Part shown: positions 49,160 through 61,160 of the stretch, piece by piece
Layout of the letters: each line of letters starts with the position of its first letter
Numbering within the stretch: the first letter of the stretch is position 1
NCBI GenBank assembly: GCA_028551475.1
Contig: CM052358.1
Location: 18,750,853-18,814,852, forward strand
DNA: 64,000 nucleotides
From: Casuarina equisetifolia
Taxonomy: Eukaryota; Streptophyta; Magnoliopsida; Fagales; Casuarinaceae
Reading direction: 5' to 3'
Position numbers and translations under genes: made by a program
The notes under the pieces: generated by a model
Seen by the model: the letters and a program-made list of their open reading frames with translations, nothing else
Told to the model about the DNA's origin: nothing
The model's database searches: none

Positions 49160-50600
49160 ACAGTTGAGGAATTATCCTTTTCTCTGATGGCTTGAAATTT
49201 AGGGTCATGCTTGTTAAGGAGTCAATTAAATTAGGTCTGAAATAACGAAATTTAGTTGTCGTTAAGTGTAACAAAGAAGCTTAAGAATTGATGCAACCTA
49301 TGTTAGCCCATTTTTGTGAGCTTACATCAATGGGTTTTGGGCTCATCTAATTAAGTGTTACATATGAATTCTTAAGAGTTAAATATGAATTGGCTAATGT
49401 GAGCTATAACTTTATTTATTAGGGTTGTTATGAATAAGGCTTATAAGAGAAGCACGCAAGTGTATGCTAGGTCCCTCCTCTACCTCTACATATATTATTA
49501 TCCCAAGAAAAGAGGGACTTTATATAATGGAAAGGTTGTAAACTTTCCATAGGAAAATTCTGTAAAAGGTCTTGTGTGGTATTGTCATCAAGCCAACGTA
49601 CAAAAAAGGAAGGTTAGAGGAGAAGCATCCAATTTAGAAGACGCAATGTTTCCTTATTGATCTTCTTAATAGATGCTAAAAGAGATATCATTTCTTGTTC
49701 ATAATCTTTGAATCTTTTATTTTTTTGTTCTAGAATCTGACTATGTAGGTTATGGTTTTTTTTTTTTTTTTTTGTCTCATTGGAGACAATCACAGCTCAC
49801 AGCCTAAACACAAAAGGAAAGTTTAAAAATTTGATATCAATTATTCTCGGGTGACTTTGAATTTACTGAAGAATTTAAGGGGAAGAAAAACTGAAGAGAA
49901 GAAATGACAATGCTATTAATGGTCAACGATTTTTTTTATTTTTTTATTTTTTTATTTTTTCTGTCTTGAAATCTCTCTATCAATGTAAAGAAGGTAAATA
50001 TAATCAGTAAGATAAGAAATTGAGATGATCTATTGCGTAGGTTTATAATCAAAACAAAATCGTTGACCCGGAAATGTAAACCCTTTTGAGTGAGAGGTCT
50101 TGTTTCGAAGTTTGGTTGAAAAAGTAGAACATAGCATTGGAAGGACAATCGCTATGCAATGAAGATTTCAAAAATAATTTCCCAATGTTTTTGAAACCCC
50201 AGGGCAACCAGCTTTCTGTTTGCCACAAAGGCCCTGTTGGAGTTGAACATTTTCTATCTTCCTTCAAAACCTAGTAATGTTTTTTAACATTCTATCCGTG
50301 GATGCATTCAAGTCTTGGAGGAAGAGAAAAGATAGCGTGTTAGCCTTTTCAGTGGATATCTTTTTCTGAACGGTGCCTTTCCACCTTTAAAGCTCTTCTT
50401 TTCACAGTGTTTAAAGCATATTGGAAAACTTAAAATCGGCAATTGTCATATTCTCTTTAAGGTAATCTGACGGGGGAGTCAACAAATCTTCGCTTGACCA
50501 TCAAGATTCTTACTGAAAAACGCCATGGATTTGTTGCTTTTAACGTTCTAGCTATGCCACTTTTCAGAGGAATCCAATGCTTACTGAACAGTCCTGACAT
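49160..50600. other. Intergenic, nothing recognised
   Basis: AT-rich, with T homopolymers near 49760 and 49930. The minus-strand frames at 49936-50267 have no family features, though the latter could be distant LINE debris. Confidence 0.35.
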
Positions 50601-50639
50601 CTCTCTTACAGTCTCTTGCTGAGCTTGGTTCTCTTGACG

Positions 50640-50875
50640 CTTCCCTTTTGCTTCTCATTATGAGGCACGAAACTCCATTTGATTGTGTCAAAGGCCTTCT
50701 TCTCATCAGATTTAAGCGTCAAGAGACTACCCTTTAAGCGTCGGTTGGAAGTGGGATATAGGCTTGTGAAGGACCCTCTTAAAAAGCCCACCTACCAGGA
50801 GTTCTGAAACAATCTTAGAGATGACATTCCACAAGCAGATCGGATGATGGTGACCGACAGACTGAGGCTATCTCA
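50640..50875 (-). mobile_element. Fragment of LINE reverse transcriptase
   Basis: Minus strand: RPIC-like text then LWNVISKIVSELLV (the RPISLCNVIYKIISKVL block of plant LINE RT) near 50850-50800. After a frameshift comes LLTLKSDEKKAFDTIKWSFV near 50735-50675 (the LKLDMSKAYDRVEWSFL block). The 100 residues normally between them are shortened and broken. No start, endonuclease or poly-A tail found. Confidence 0.7.
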
Positions 50876-52060
50876 CCTTAGGGGTCAGAGAGGACATTCC
50901 ACAAGCAGATCGATAGAGGGCTTTCTTCTCTCTTCCAGTGAGATTAGCCCAGTTCAGTTCCTATTGTTTTTAACTTAGTTTTGTATTGCTTTGTTTGGGC
51001 AGTCTGTGTTAGGTCCCATTATTGCTTTCCCTGGTATGTTGGACTGCATTGTGTTCTCTTTGATAAAATGAGATATTATCCTGCGGAAAACAATTAAAAT
51101 TTGATTCCATTTTGTTTTCACTTTGTTCTTCTGACTGATTGTCAGTGGTCAAGATCACTGATAACGACATAACTATACCTATTGTTTCCTCACATTGTTT
51201 GCTTTACCATTGCATTATTTACTCGTTAAAGTTCAAGGTCGGGCTGCTCATGAATCCTGTTTGATTACCCTCATGTCCCAGGGTTTTCTTTTGTCGTCAA
51301 CAGTGAACAAAACCTATACGGTTCTGAAGGAATGAAATTTGATGTTTTCTGAGAGATGCTTGCTTAAGTTCCAATGTTTATTATTCGGAATTGGCACGCC
51401 TCGGAAGGAATACATGCTGCAGATTAATCAACTGGCACTTGAAAGGCAACTGGCCAGCGTCAATGTTGAGAATGTTGAATTACACAGGCGAGGTCCTCAA
51501 ATGCACTCCAGGCTTTCTCGAACACGTCAGAGATGTCCTCTTCGAAGAAACCTTCTGCCAGAAGAAGCCGACAGTGTTCTAACTCCTCAGGGAAGGAGGG
51601 GTTCTCCCTGGAATGAAGAGACATTGTTGAGCACGCTGTTACCAATGGCAAGATCACACTCAGGGTCTTCATGCCCTGACCCAGCATTGCCAGCGAACAG
51701 TCTCTGCTAATGTTCTTGCCCTTGTGTTACTTTTGATGAGTAGGGTCAGGATGAAGCAACTTATTCTGATGTGCTATGTTTTCACGTATTTACTTGAAGA
51801 ACACTAGAAAAAGTTAGGTTTAAGTATTAATGTAGCGAGTCACTTCGTTCAATCTCAAAGTCTAATCACGGATATCTGTCAAGACTAGTTCATAACCAGC
51901 AATAAAATCTGTCAACTAGAATGGCCAATCTTAAGAGGTTACAATGAACTAGCCATGACTTAGGGTCAATATTTTTGAAACTATCGATGCATGGTTTAGG
52001 TTTTTTGTTCAAGAAGACTTACTTTCCCTATCCTTTTCCTGTATGAGTTAGATAAGGATC
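50876..52060. other. Intergenic with an unassigned open frame on both strands
   Basis: At 51339-51710 all three plus frames and minus frame 51460-51687 stay open for 60-120 codons. The minus frame reads FPEELEHCRLLLAEGFFEED, then ISDVFEKAWSAFEDLACV, which looks protein-like, but I cannot name a family and see no supporting exons. It may be an exon relic. Confidence 0.25.
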
Positions 52061-52144
52061 GTACTCGGGACAGATCGACTTGCTTTTCTGTTATGCTTCA
52101 TAGTACTCAGGACAGATCGATTTGCTTTACTGTTATGCTTCATG
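52061..52144. repeat. 42-bp tandem duplication
   Basis: Units 52061-52102 and 52103-52144, both beginning GTACTC and containing GGACAGATCGA and TGTTATGCTTCAT, differ at about four positions. Confidence 0.85.
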
Positions 52145-52244
52145 ACATTTATAGGCTAGGCGTAACTTTGAAGGTGGATGAGGTGGATGACTCGAGAGGG
52201 AGCTAGTCAATATTTTTGTAAATATCCTCTAGAGATTTCTAAAG

Positions 52245-52567
52245 TTAATAAAAAATTCAAAAGTTCAATTTAAAAGTTATCTTAAGAATTAAAAAAATAT
52301 TTTTTTATTTAAATTTCATCACAAAATATCATATATTTTATATAAGACTTTCGTCTTACACACATTTTTTCACATGCTGAGTAACATTGAACTTAAGATT
52401 ACATAAGGTGAAGTAGATTCAATTGGACTCCGATATCATATGAAAAAGTTTAAATATTCAACTTAAAAGTTCAATCTAAAAGCCAATTCAAGAATTGAAA
52501 GAAACACTTTATTTATTTAAGTTTATAAAAAATAATCACATATTCAATATGGTACTTTCATCCTACA
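52245..52567 (-). mobile_element. TRIM-like miniature LTR element, AT-rich
   Basis: Direct repeats 52439-52567 and 52245-52360 read on the minus strand begin TGTAGGATGAAAGT and TGTAAGACGAAAGT. Both contain an ATTCTT.A.. and TGAACTTTT.A box. Immediately after the first is TGATATCGGAGTCC (52425-52438), matching a Met-tRNA primer-binding site. The 65-bp interior has no coding capacity. The repeats are well diverged, so the insertion is old. It may belong to the same family as the relic at 10895-11090. Confidence 0.7.
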
Positions 52568-53147
52568 TACAAATGTAGGCATCTGCACTGTACTACTTGT
52601 GTTCTCATTCACCTTCTTGACAGTGTTCATCTATGAGCTTTATCTAGGGGTGACTGAATTAACAGAAGGTCAACTTGAATGCTGTTTGATTGCAAATATT
52701 GAATTTTTATCTAAACTGAATTGTTCACTTCAATTGTAGTTAGAGCTGTAATTTTTTATCTTCTCATCTTGATTGATGCTTCTAGTAGATGTGTCAATTT
52801 CCAGTCACAACAGTTTACTTGGCACATTAACTTGTGGTTCCTAGACTTGAGTAAAACCCATTTCCACCTTATCCCTGTTGTTTGGTGGTTTTCCCAAACA
52901 CAGAAAAGCGACATAGTATCGACATCCTACAAATTGAAAATTGATTTGAATTACCTTCTATTGGTATTAGACCTACTGACATGAGTTCATCTTTGGAGAA
53001 ACAGTTACTAATTAGTATGGATTCTGATATATGATATGTGCTAACCTTAAAACCCTGTTTCGACAACCATGAAGTAGAGAAGATGAAAGGTTTATAGGTT
53101 TCTGCATTACATACCTTGAGAGGATTCGATGCTCTGGATTACCTCCC

Positions 53148-54066
53148 TTAGATATTTATGATAGAAACTATCAGAAGGAACAAAGGAAGCAAAGAGAGGA
53201 CACTAGCAAAAGGTTCCACTGATCCGCCCATCGAAATCACCTTATCTTCTGCAAAATCACCATTTTGATCAATTAACATCTCATACAACAGATTTTATGG
53301 TAAAAACCAAATGAACAAACTTGTGAGAGAGGAGACGCTTACTGCACTCTCTTGGATGGCATATGCACCTCAACCCGACTCCACAATTGCCGTTAGGCTT
53401 TTGACACTCATCACAGGGATTTGGGGGGTGACCAGGAATGTTAAAAGAAATTCTTGTCCCCAACTTATACCCTTCATAGTTGTCATCAACCAAAGATCTA
53501 TGTATGTGACTATAGTGTGAGCAATTAAAATCTTTTGGATCAAAACCCACGTTCAACTTTTCAAGATCATCAATAAATAAGCATGAATGATGACCTTTTG
53601 GTTGCTCTTGTTCTTGAACCTGAGAAGAAAAAGCTCCACACTTATAGAAGCGAGGGCAGTTTCGCATAAAGGATGACAAAGGATGTCCTTTTTTTGGGCA
53701 GTTGAACAGCATAAGCGAGTTAGGCAGTGGAGGAGGAAGAAAACCAGCCGAGATAAGCAAAGGAGATACATAGTGGACTGTGGAAGAACAAGGGCGGTGA
53801 GAGAGGATTAGGAATTTTCCAGTGTAATTGATGGAAGAGATAGGAAAAAGACCAAGAGAGGTTCTGAAGTATAGCTTCTGTGATTTGCATTGGACCATGC
53901 GGTATAACAGAGACGAATCAATCGAATTTGAACTCAAAAAGGGTGCTTGGATCCGGATTTTTCCACAAAAGCTTGTTGAACTATCTTGAGTTACAGAAGT
54001 AGTGAAGAATAAATTGAACATGAGAAGGAAAGTTTCTAGAAGATGGAGCTTCTTCCCAGTCTGCAT
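53148..54066 (-). CDS. Wall-associated-kinase-like galacturonan-binding protein
   Basis: Secreted or membrane-anchored extracellular protein with GUB_WAK_bind and WAK_assoc type regions, as in the ectodomains of WAK-like and LRK10-like receptor kinases, but with no kinase domain. Exons 53343-54066 and 53148-53248 join to 274 residues: the exon-1 donor GTAAGC follows CHPREC, and exon 2 resumes KDKVIS, restoring the family's RECKDKV motif. Residues 1-26 form a signal peptide (FLLMFNLFFTTSVTQ). Near residue 34 is CGKIRIQAPF, and near 225 NPCDECQKPNGNCG. The last 25 residues are hydrophobic (FASVLSLLPLFLLIVSIINI), so a membrane segment or GPI signal is likely. Pectin binding is inferred from the family. 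Confidence 0.88.
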
Positions 54067-54797
54067 CTTCTTTCCCTCGATCGATCTTTCAATTGACGAA
54101 AAATACTGCAGAGAAGGGGTTTTTGGTGATCATGGAAATGGAATAGATAAAGATAGAAAACCGAGCATCTACTTTTAATCCGATGATGGATATCACTCTT
54201 TGTATAGTCATTTCATTCTTTGGTGGCCTCTTTTAATATACCCCTTTTCCTAACCTTTTATTTAGATTTCCACGTTGATCTTCTAAAGATTCGGCTTTTG
54301 CTCCCTTTTTCACTCTCAATCACAGAAATTTTCTATTATTTTTTTTACTTTGCTTTGCTTTTGCTGTTCTTTCTTATCTCGGAATTGTCAATATTGGGTG
54401 TCAATGCAGAACTACTGTTGCGGCAGACAAAAAAGTTGGCATGGGGCCTCAACCTGACTAAGAAGATGTCTTGTATTTTCGGTAAGAGTCGGTAAGATGA
54501 AGCAACCAAGTCAAAAAGCAGATTTATCTGCTCTCGATGTCCCCAAATCTAGATAATGAAGAATGCAAAAGATACCAAATCCCACCAATATGCTTATGAA
54601 AAATGGAAAACAGCTGTAACATAAATCATAATACAATCTAATAATGGACATGGCCACTCTTCAAAGATCATAAACCATTTTAACATAATCCATAATCACA
54701 CCAGTAAACACAAACAGAGATGCACACAACACTAAGGGCATATATCTGGCGGGCTGTCCCTCGGGTTGCCTTTGCTATTCCTTGAAGGTTTTCCAGG
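54067..54797. other. Space between WAK-like start and A/B-barrel gene stop
   Basis: Contains the promoter of the WAK-like gene (reading leftwards) and the 3' UTR of the A/B-barrel gene. Plus-strand frame 54220-54495 has no family features. Confidence 0.4.
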
Positions 54798-55447
54798 TCA
54801 CGCTGGTCCCTTGACAAGAACAGCTGGGAAATCTAGAAGCACAATCTTCTCAATAGATTCTGAAAATGTTGTAGAGAATTCGACGTGCTTAGGATGGCTC
54901 AGAAATGCAGTGAAGTCGTCCTTCTTGTAAAATGTGAACAAGAATGCATGAGTAAAGCCTTGTCTAAGCATCTCTTGGCTTTCGATGTCCTGCCCCCTGT
55001 TAAGTATACACCATCACATAACATAACATGAATATAAGATCAAATAGAACGTCCAAAAATGGGCTAAAAGTTGCTTCACAACTGCTTTTCTAGATATGAT
55101 CTGCATAGGGTATTTAACAAACCTTTTAGTTTGTTCTAGAGTGTATATACCTTGTTTGACTCAATGGAAAAGTAAAAAGAGAAAGGAAATGAAAAGATCC
55201 TGTGCATGTAGAGGATTTAACAGTTTCGTCCTTTCTTTGCTCTCAATCATGTAACTGACAGGTATATTGGAGCTCTTCATGACTTGGGGTACGAAAGAAA
55301 CATTACACTTCAAAGAGAAAGGTTTTACCATTCGAAGGACTTGACAGTATCGATGTCAGAAACCAACTTCTCCATCCCTTTTAGAATCTCCTCCACCTGA
55401 ATGCCTTCCTTGAACTTGGCAATCACCAGATGCTTTAAGTCCCCCAT
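54798..55447 (-). CDS. Stress-response A/B barrel domain protein (HS1-like)
   Basis: Small dimeric alpha-beta barrel protein related to HS1 (AT3G17210, a heat-stable antimicrobial protein). Exons 55329-55447 and 54798-54996 join in frame (W codon split TG|G) to 105 residues, matching the family's 105-110. It opens MGDLKHLVIAKFKEGI, the usual K/H-(V/L)-V-(I/L)-x-K-F-K start of the domain. It continues VEEILKGMEKLVSDIDTVKS, and exon 2 gives GFTHAFLFTFYKKDDFTAF, HPKHVEFS and the ending KIVLLDFPAVLVKGPA. No signal peptide. The start is supported by homology and by the absence of an upstream in-frame alternative close by. Antimicrobial activity cannot be judged from sequence. Confidence 0.92.
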
Positions 55448-58400
55448 GGCCGCTGCAACACTGAATCAAAGTTTGCGACCAAACCTCAGTTTATATACGC
55501 GTCAAGAGCACATTATTTGTGTGTCAACTTAAAGAGTCTTTTCAGTCCACTGTCACGGCCCATGAACCATTTCCCTCCCCATGTCTTGCAGCAATCAATC
55601 ACAAGAGCCTGCCACTGCTTTCTCGGACAGTAAGGGGCTCTAAAACCACCATTCAGCACCTTCTTTTGCTCCACCACACGGCTAAATGTCCAGTCTAATT
55701 GTCGTGGCCTTCACCTTTGGACGTATATGGGGTCCTTGATGCAAAGTTTTTTCTGAACCTCAGATTTTCTGGTGGCAGTATTTAGGTGAGCATTATCATG
55801 ATGTGACAGTCACTTTTTCTCCCCTAAAATCCATAATGCAATGTGTAGTCCATTTTTCTCGATGCCCATGCCATGTGCTCCCAGGTGTATCATTGAACTG
55901 TAATCATGAATGCCATATTACAACTCATCTATAAGAAATCCTTAACCATGGCCTCCCCTATGGAGCTGGGCTTATGCTAGAAAGTCGTAAGCCTCTATGT
56001 TACTCAAGGAAGCTCAGACCTACACATAGATCATTCCCGTTATCAGATGCCCAACTTGCTCCAAAACTTCTATGTTGAATTCTATCGAATATAGTTCTGG
56101 AAATATCACACATCTTGTTTGAACAATTTCTTCAGATGCTTTCTGTGTTGGATGCGTAAATAAAGTCCTTTTCCCCATTAGCTCTTACATTCTTACTATA
56201 TACACCAAAAGATATCTTCTTAAGGCTATGAGTACGATCACGGTTTATCATGAACACGTGAGTGTGTGTTGTTCCTTAATGAAAAAACGCAGCAAGTAGG
56301 GCATTTGTAGGGACCCCTGCAGTCTGAACACTGTGACATCGAAAGCAAAACTTCATCTGTCTGCAGGACTGGACAAGAGTGCAACGAATGAATGAAGATG
56401 TAAGAACTTGAATTAACGTATGACCTTTATGTTGTTTTGGATTTTCGCTACAACGGTAAATTATTTGAACATAGCCAAAGTCAATCTGCCTTTCAGTTCA
56501 AGATCTCCAATCAAGTTTCCTGTCAACAGAGACTTTCCAGAGCTCTGTAAGTATGTATTATTCATGTTTTAGCAGCTCCCTCAGCAAGCCATTTGCAGAC
56601 AACCTCAGAGTAAACTTCATAAAAAAGAAGATTACCTTCACCAAAAAGTTTGCACCCATTTTCACTTTCTTTATTCCCAGTTAAAGTGCCCATCCATCCA
56701 GGCCTTCGTTCAACTGGTCTGGCTACAACTTATAGACCTCAGCTGATAAGAATGATAGCTATGATTCCCATAACTTCTCCTAACGTAATAATTTCACCGC
56801 GTGACTGTTATCTTCCCGACAGGATCAGCATCTCCTCGTGGGTGAAATCAATGACCGTACTACATTCAGTCCGTGGTCTGTGTGTCTTCAGTACTGCAAA
56901 TGCTCCTTTGAAGTAGAAAACGGAGGGTAGTTTCAGGGCACCTGAGTGCAGTCTGCGACTAATAATGCTATAACTTTAACCTGCAGGTAACTTTAGTTCA
57001 ATTATATTCTGATATTGTAGTGAATATATAAAGAAAGGAATCATATTCTGCTGTCACCTCTTCTGTTGTATGAGATATAAAATTAGGATCTTTTTTTTTT
57101 CGTAACATAATAGATGATTATATAAACAGGATTGTTTATCCCAGTTATCATCATAGGACCCTTTCTTTTTCTCATTGTACTTTTAACACATGACATATGT
57201 TTTTTCTCAATACAAACATTTTCTTGCAGATCTTTGTTTCTTGGAGCCCTTAAACAACCACTTCAATAGTTTTTGACTCTCGTCTAACTTACCTATATTC
57301 AAACTGGCAAAAAGAAACAGTTTACTATTGATTTACCATCTTAGGTGAAAAGTTAGTTAGGCTGGACAGAATTAAAGCTATGATTTGAGTCCTTGGCTTC
57401 AGAGAATTGATGTTGGTGGTAGATCCTGAGGATTACATCTGGTTTAGTTCCCTCAAAAATGTCCACTGAATTGACATGCTAACCAATCAAGGCCCCCATG
57501 AGTATCCACCATCACTGCTTTACACCCAGAACAAAAGCTAATCCACAGTATAGGTGACCACTTTTCTTTGTTCAAACTTCAAGCCATCTCTTCGGATCTG
57601 ATTTTCTGAGCCCACCCACCATGGCTTAGGTAATGCTTTCGTGACAAATGATGCAGTGATTCATGATTTATGGATAGCTTTTCAAAATCAAACACTTATT
57701 GAGTCATAAAGCAGCATGTAACCAAGAAGAAAAGATACAAACACAAAAAGAGCTACTTTCTTGAAGATAACGTTTCACCTTTTACTCACTTGGATTCTAG
57801 CATTAAAAGGTTTAATTTTACTGAAAAGTCAATTCAATGGTAAGAAAATCTTTTTTGTTTCTTGTGAAAAGAATTACTAAGATTTAAGTCATATAAGACT
57901 TATGTCATGTTATTTTGAACTTTTTTTTTCTTTTATAAAGAATATTTATAAGAAAATCTAGCCAATTGCGACATACACAAGAATAGTTTTAACAATTAGT
58001 TTAATTTTACTTGAATTATTCGTTACAAAAAAAGTTAAAAGAAAGAAAGAAAGAAAACAAGAAAAAAAGATAGTGAATTCTAAAACTTCTAGAAGGGGAT
58101 ATGCGATTTACTTATGCCTCATTGAGTTTGTGGGCGCTGGGATCGAACTTGGCAGCACCATGTGCGTCGCGTGTGTGAGATAAAATTGCTGAAAAAGAAG
58201 GGAGCGGTGCCATCGTCGCCGGCGGGTCCAGGCAGCCAACCTGGTATCTTAAATGAAGGGGACCTTCCATGGAGCGTAGCGATTGTATTCAGATTGATAT
58301 TAGGAACAAAAAACAAAATGTCTTGTTAAAACAGTGAAAGCAGCTGTCTTTTCCTAATGACAAAAGATGTCTCGGATTGACGGAAATGGCCAGCATCCTT

Positions 58401-59224
58401 TTCTACCAATCAACACTGTGCCGCTAATTATGGTGGTAAACCAGGATTTTTTTCTGATTTATTTTTTAAATTCAATAACATTATCTTTAACCTCCCTTTT
58501 GAAAAGACTTCTAAAGATATCCAGACATACCCGAAGGCTGCAACACAAAATCTGTTGACAATCTTTCTACCTTTCCAAGCTCCTGCTTCAGGCTCGTCAA
58601 TGGTGATTCAAAGAGACAGAGCATGTCTTAAGGACACTTCTTTCCTTGGCGAATGTCTGACAAGACTACATTTGTTTGGTGGCTGTCTGAAGGCTGGTCT
58701 ATTATGGGCCAAACTTTGCTCTTAATCTGCCTAACTAGTAAAATCAGAAGCCTTGACCAGGGGGTTTGGCCCATAACACTCAGTTGTCCCTGGTTTTCTA
58801 AGGTCCAAAAGAATTTTAGCCACGGCCTCTCAAAGGCCCCAAGTTTTAGGTTCAAGTTATCCGAAAAGCAGTCCACTAATGCTAATCTTATCTTTGAATG
58901 TGAGGGATAGAGGGATGTTAGAGCAGTGAGTTGGGAAAACATGAAACTAAATGCGTCATTTGATGATTTTGATTAGGCTAATCAGAAAAACATAAGTGCC
59001 AAAGGTTGGTCTTCCAACCAACCATGGGGAACATTATTCCAGTCAGTGACTTTTTTACATAAAGTAGGGACTAAACTTAAGCACTTGATCTAGAAAAGTT
59101 AAGCCTAAAAGTGTTCAGAGATAAGAGGGCTCGAACTTTACACTAAATTCTTTTTTCACTCGTAAATTGCACGTGTGTTTCTGTTTTGTTCCTTCGTTTT
59201 CTCGGTAGTGTAATCTGAAGGTAA
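55448..59224. other. Intergenic, 3.8 kb, no gene seen
   Basis: Promoter side of the A/B-barrel gene, then unassigned sequence. Open frames at 56650-56916, 58119-58316 and 58628-58942 were checked; none shows a recognisable domain, and the 58.7-kb region is open on both strands. Poly-T/A tracts occur near 57090 and 57930. Confidence 0.4.
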
Positions 59225-59986
59225 TCATTCCTTCCATAAAGTTAGGTCCATATCAGAAGCCAAGTCGTCCCTACCAAATCCTCCTTGCATACCCGGTGGA
59301 GTAAGAATCAGGCCCTCTGCCATGCTATCCAACAGAGCAGGCATATTGAACAATGCTTCCTCGTCCATGAAAATGGTCCTAGGCTGCTTTGGAACATCCT
59401 CGGGGATGTTAACATATAAAACATGTAACGGGCAAGGCTCCAAGACCTTCTTTGTGCTCTCTGCACAATGCATGTCGTCGACCAAAGAAGGTTTAGAAAC
59501 CTTTTCCTGGCTCTGTTCTGTTGCAGGACTCGATGAAGACGATGACAAGGAAGAGGGCGCGCTTGGCCTGAAAGCCTCTGCAGCTTCCGTGGCGGCCACT
59601 CGTATGTCATTCGGAGAAGACGACTTAGATCGCGGAACAAGCCAAGCGGAGTCGAGAAAATTGAGTACAGCAAGATTACCACGAAGGGCTAAGGCAGCCA
59701 CATCATGAGCCCTAGCAGCCATTTCGGGAGTTGGGAAAGTCCCAACCCATATTCTTGTCTTCTTGCTCGGGTCACGTACTTCGCAAACCCATTTTTCACC
59801 ATTTTTTCGCCTTATACCTCTGAATATTGGGTGGCGCGTCTCTTTAAACTTCTTCCTTCCGGCCTTTCTCTTAGGCGACATACGTGACGCTTGTGACGGA
59901 GATTCGGGCCTGCATGGGCTGCATGGAGAACGCTGGCCCGAACAGGTAGAAGATGAGGAAGATGAAGACTCAAACCTAGATTCCAT
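59225..59986 (-). CDS. CBF/DREB1-type AP2/ERF transcription factor
   Basis: Nuclear transcription factor of DREB subgroup A-1; relatives bind CRT/DRE (CCGAC) elements and activate cold, drought or salt genes. Single exon, 253 residues. The AP2 domain spans about residues 54-111 ([19 protein letters not shown] through LAVLNF). The CBF signature upstream is present ([15 protein letters not shown], 39-53); the downstream DSAWR signature is DSAWL here. AP2 position 14 is Val as in DREBs, but position 19 is Asp (EVRDP) instead of the CBF-type Glu. The tail is acidic with a DLTLWKE end, resembling the LWSY-type activation motif of CBFs. The N-terminus is a Ser-rich tract. Intronless structure fits the family. 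Confidence 0.93.
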   Translation of the reverse strand: MESRFESSSSSSSTCSGQRSPCSPCRPESPSQASRMSPKRKAGRKKFKETRHPIFRGIRRKNGEKWVCEVRDPSKKTRIWVGTFPTPEMAARAHDVAALALRGNLAVLNFLDSAWLVPRSKSSSPNDIRVAATEAAEAFRPSAPSSLSSSSSSPATEQSQEKVSKPSLVDDMHCAESTKKVLEPCPLHVLYVNIPEDVPKQPRTIFMDEEALFNMPALLDSMAEGLILTPPGMQGGFGRDDLASDMDLTLWKE

Positions 59987-60110
59987 TTATCTCTGAGGAG
60001 AAGAAGAGAGAGAGAGAGAGAGAAAGAGAGAGATGTGTGATATGCTATGAAGGGATGGCTTGCAGGGAGAGAGGTACTATATGAGAGTCTTATACCAGAG
60101 AAGCCTCAGT
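59987..60110 (-). promoter_or_regulatory. CT-rich leader and possible TATA of the CBF-like gene
   Basis: On the coding strand the leader contains an uninterrupted CT run (plus-strand GA run about 60005-60034). A weak TATA candidate, GGTATAAGAC, lies near 60089-60098, about 105 bp before the ATG. Confidence 0.4.
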
Positions 60111-61121
60111 CTGCTCAAGGATAAGCAACAGCAGTAACACGAGAAGCACATTGTGGATTTGACACGTGATAAATAAGGCCAAACAGAGCCGTGTGAACGT
60201 ACACGCCGTGGTTGATTGGTGGTCCCCGGTTCGAGACCCGAAGATGACACTAGGAATTCCTTTCCAAAATGTTCGATTTAAGTGGGCCACCTAATTTTCT
60301 GGTTTTATGGACAAAACCAAAAAAAAGAAAAGCTATTTTTCTAAGGTTGTACTCTGTCATCTAAGTCTTCAATTCTCATAATTTTGATGGTGAATATAGA
60401 TATTTAGCAAGAATTAACCTAATGAATTTGAGAGACTTTTTTTTTTTTTTTTTATAGATATTTCAATAGACACTTTTCTGCGTATTAAATACATTTACAT
60501 AACTCAAAATTAAATGAATATTAAACAAAAATTAACTTAGAACTTTAATATTATATCAAGAAGAATTCGAAATCTAACTTTAAAATAATTTTTATTTTTA
60601 TATTTATTTTTTTCACAATTATTAGAAGTCGTTGGTTGGGATCAGGAAGAGGCCAAGTGCTGTGAGGCATGTTTCTGTGATGTATGTGGTCGTGGTCCGA
60701 GAGAGCAACGACAGCCCGGACTGGAATGTAAATCCCAAAGAGGAAACATCTGGGTTTCAATGGTAAAATATCAGTCGACCATTATATGAATACATGGGCA
60801 AAAGACTTTTGGGTTTTCGTAACCGCGTTGATGGCCTTCTGAAGTCCCGAAACTGTGTCGGGGACCATGTCTCCAAAGTCCTTTCCTCCATTGGCGGGCA
60901 TCTTCATAGTATTTGTCTCTGTTTCACACATGAAAGTGGTCCAAAACTTGAAGACAGAAACGTTGATCGTGAAAAACAACACTCATTTTGGTTTCAGCCA
61001 AGAGAATCTTCTTTTTAGTTTGTCAAGTTGTTTTATGTTAAAGATGGATGTTATCCTTAAAAGTGTAAGAATAAGAAATTTTCTTACCTAATACTTTAAA
61101 GTATTAGGAAGTACCTCCCAC

Positions 61122-61160
<39 letters not shown>

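Noticed and set aside
53281-53342. Read-through of WAK-like exon 1 to a stop at 53281
   Set aside because: Splicing at 53342 restores the conserved RECKDKV motif and a hydrophobic tail, so the unspliced tail (SKRLLSHK...) is intron.
58628-58942. Frame of 104 codons on minus, mirrored by 85 codons on plus
   Set aside because: Open on both strands with no domain, signal or homologue that I recognise; likely chance.
60180-60245. tRNA-like GGTTCGAGACC near 60228
   Set aside because: The T-arm stem does not pair (CCCCG against ACCCG) and no anticodon or acceptor arm could be found.
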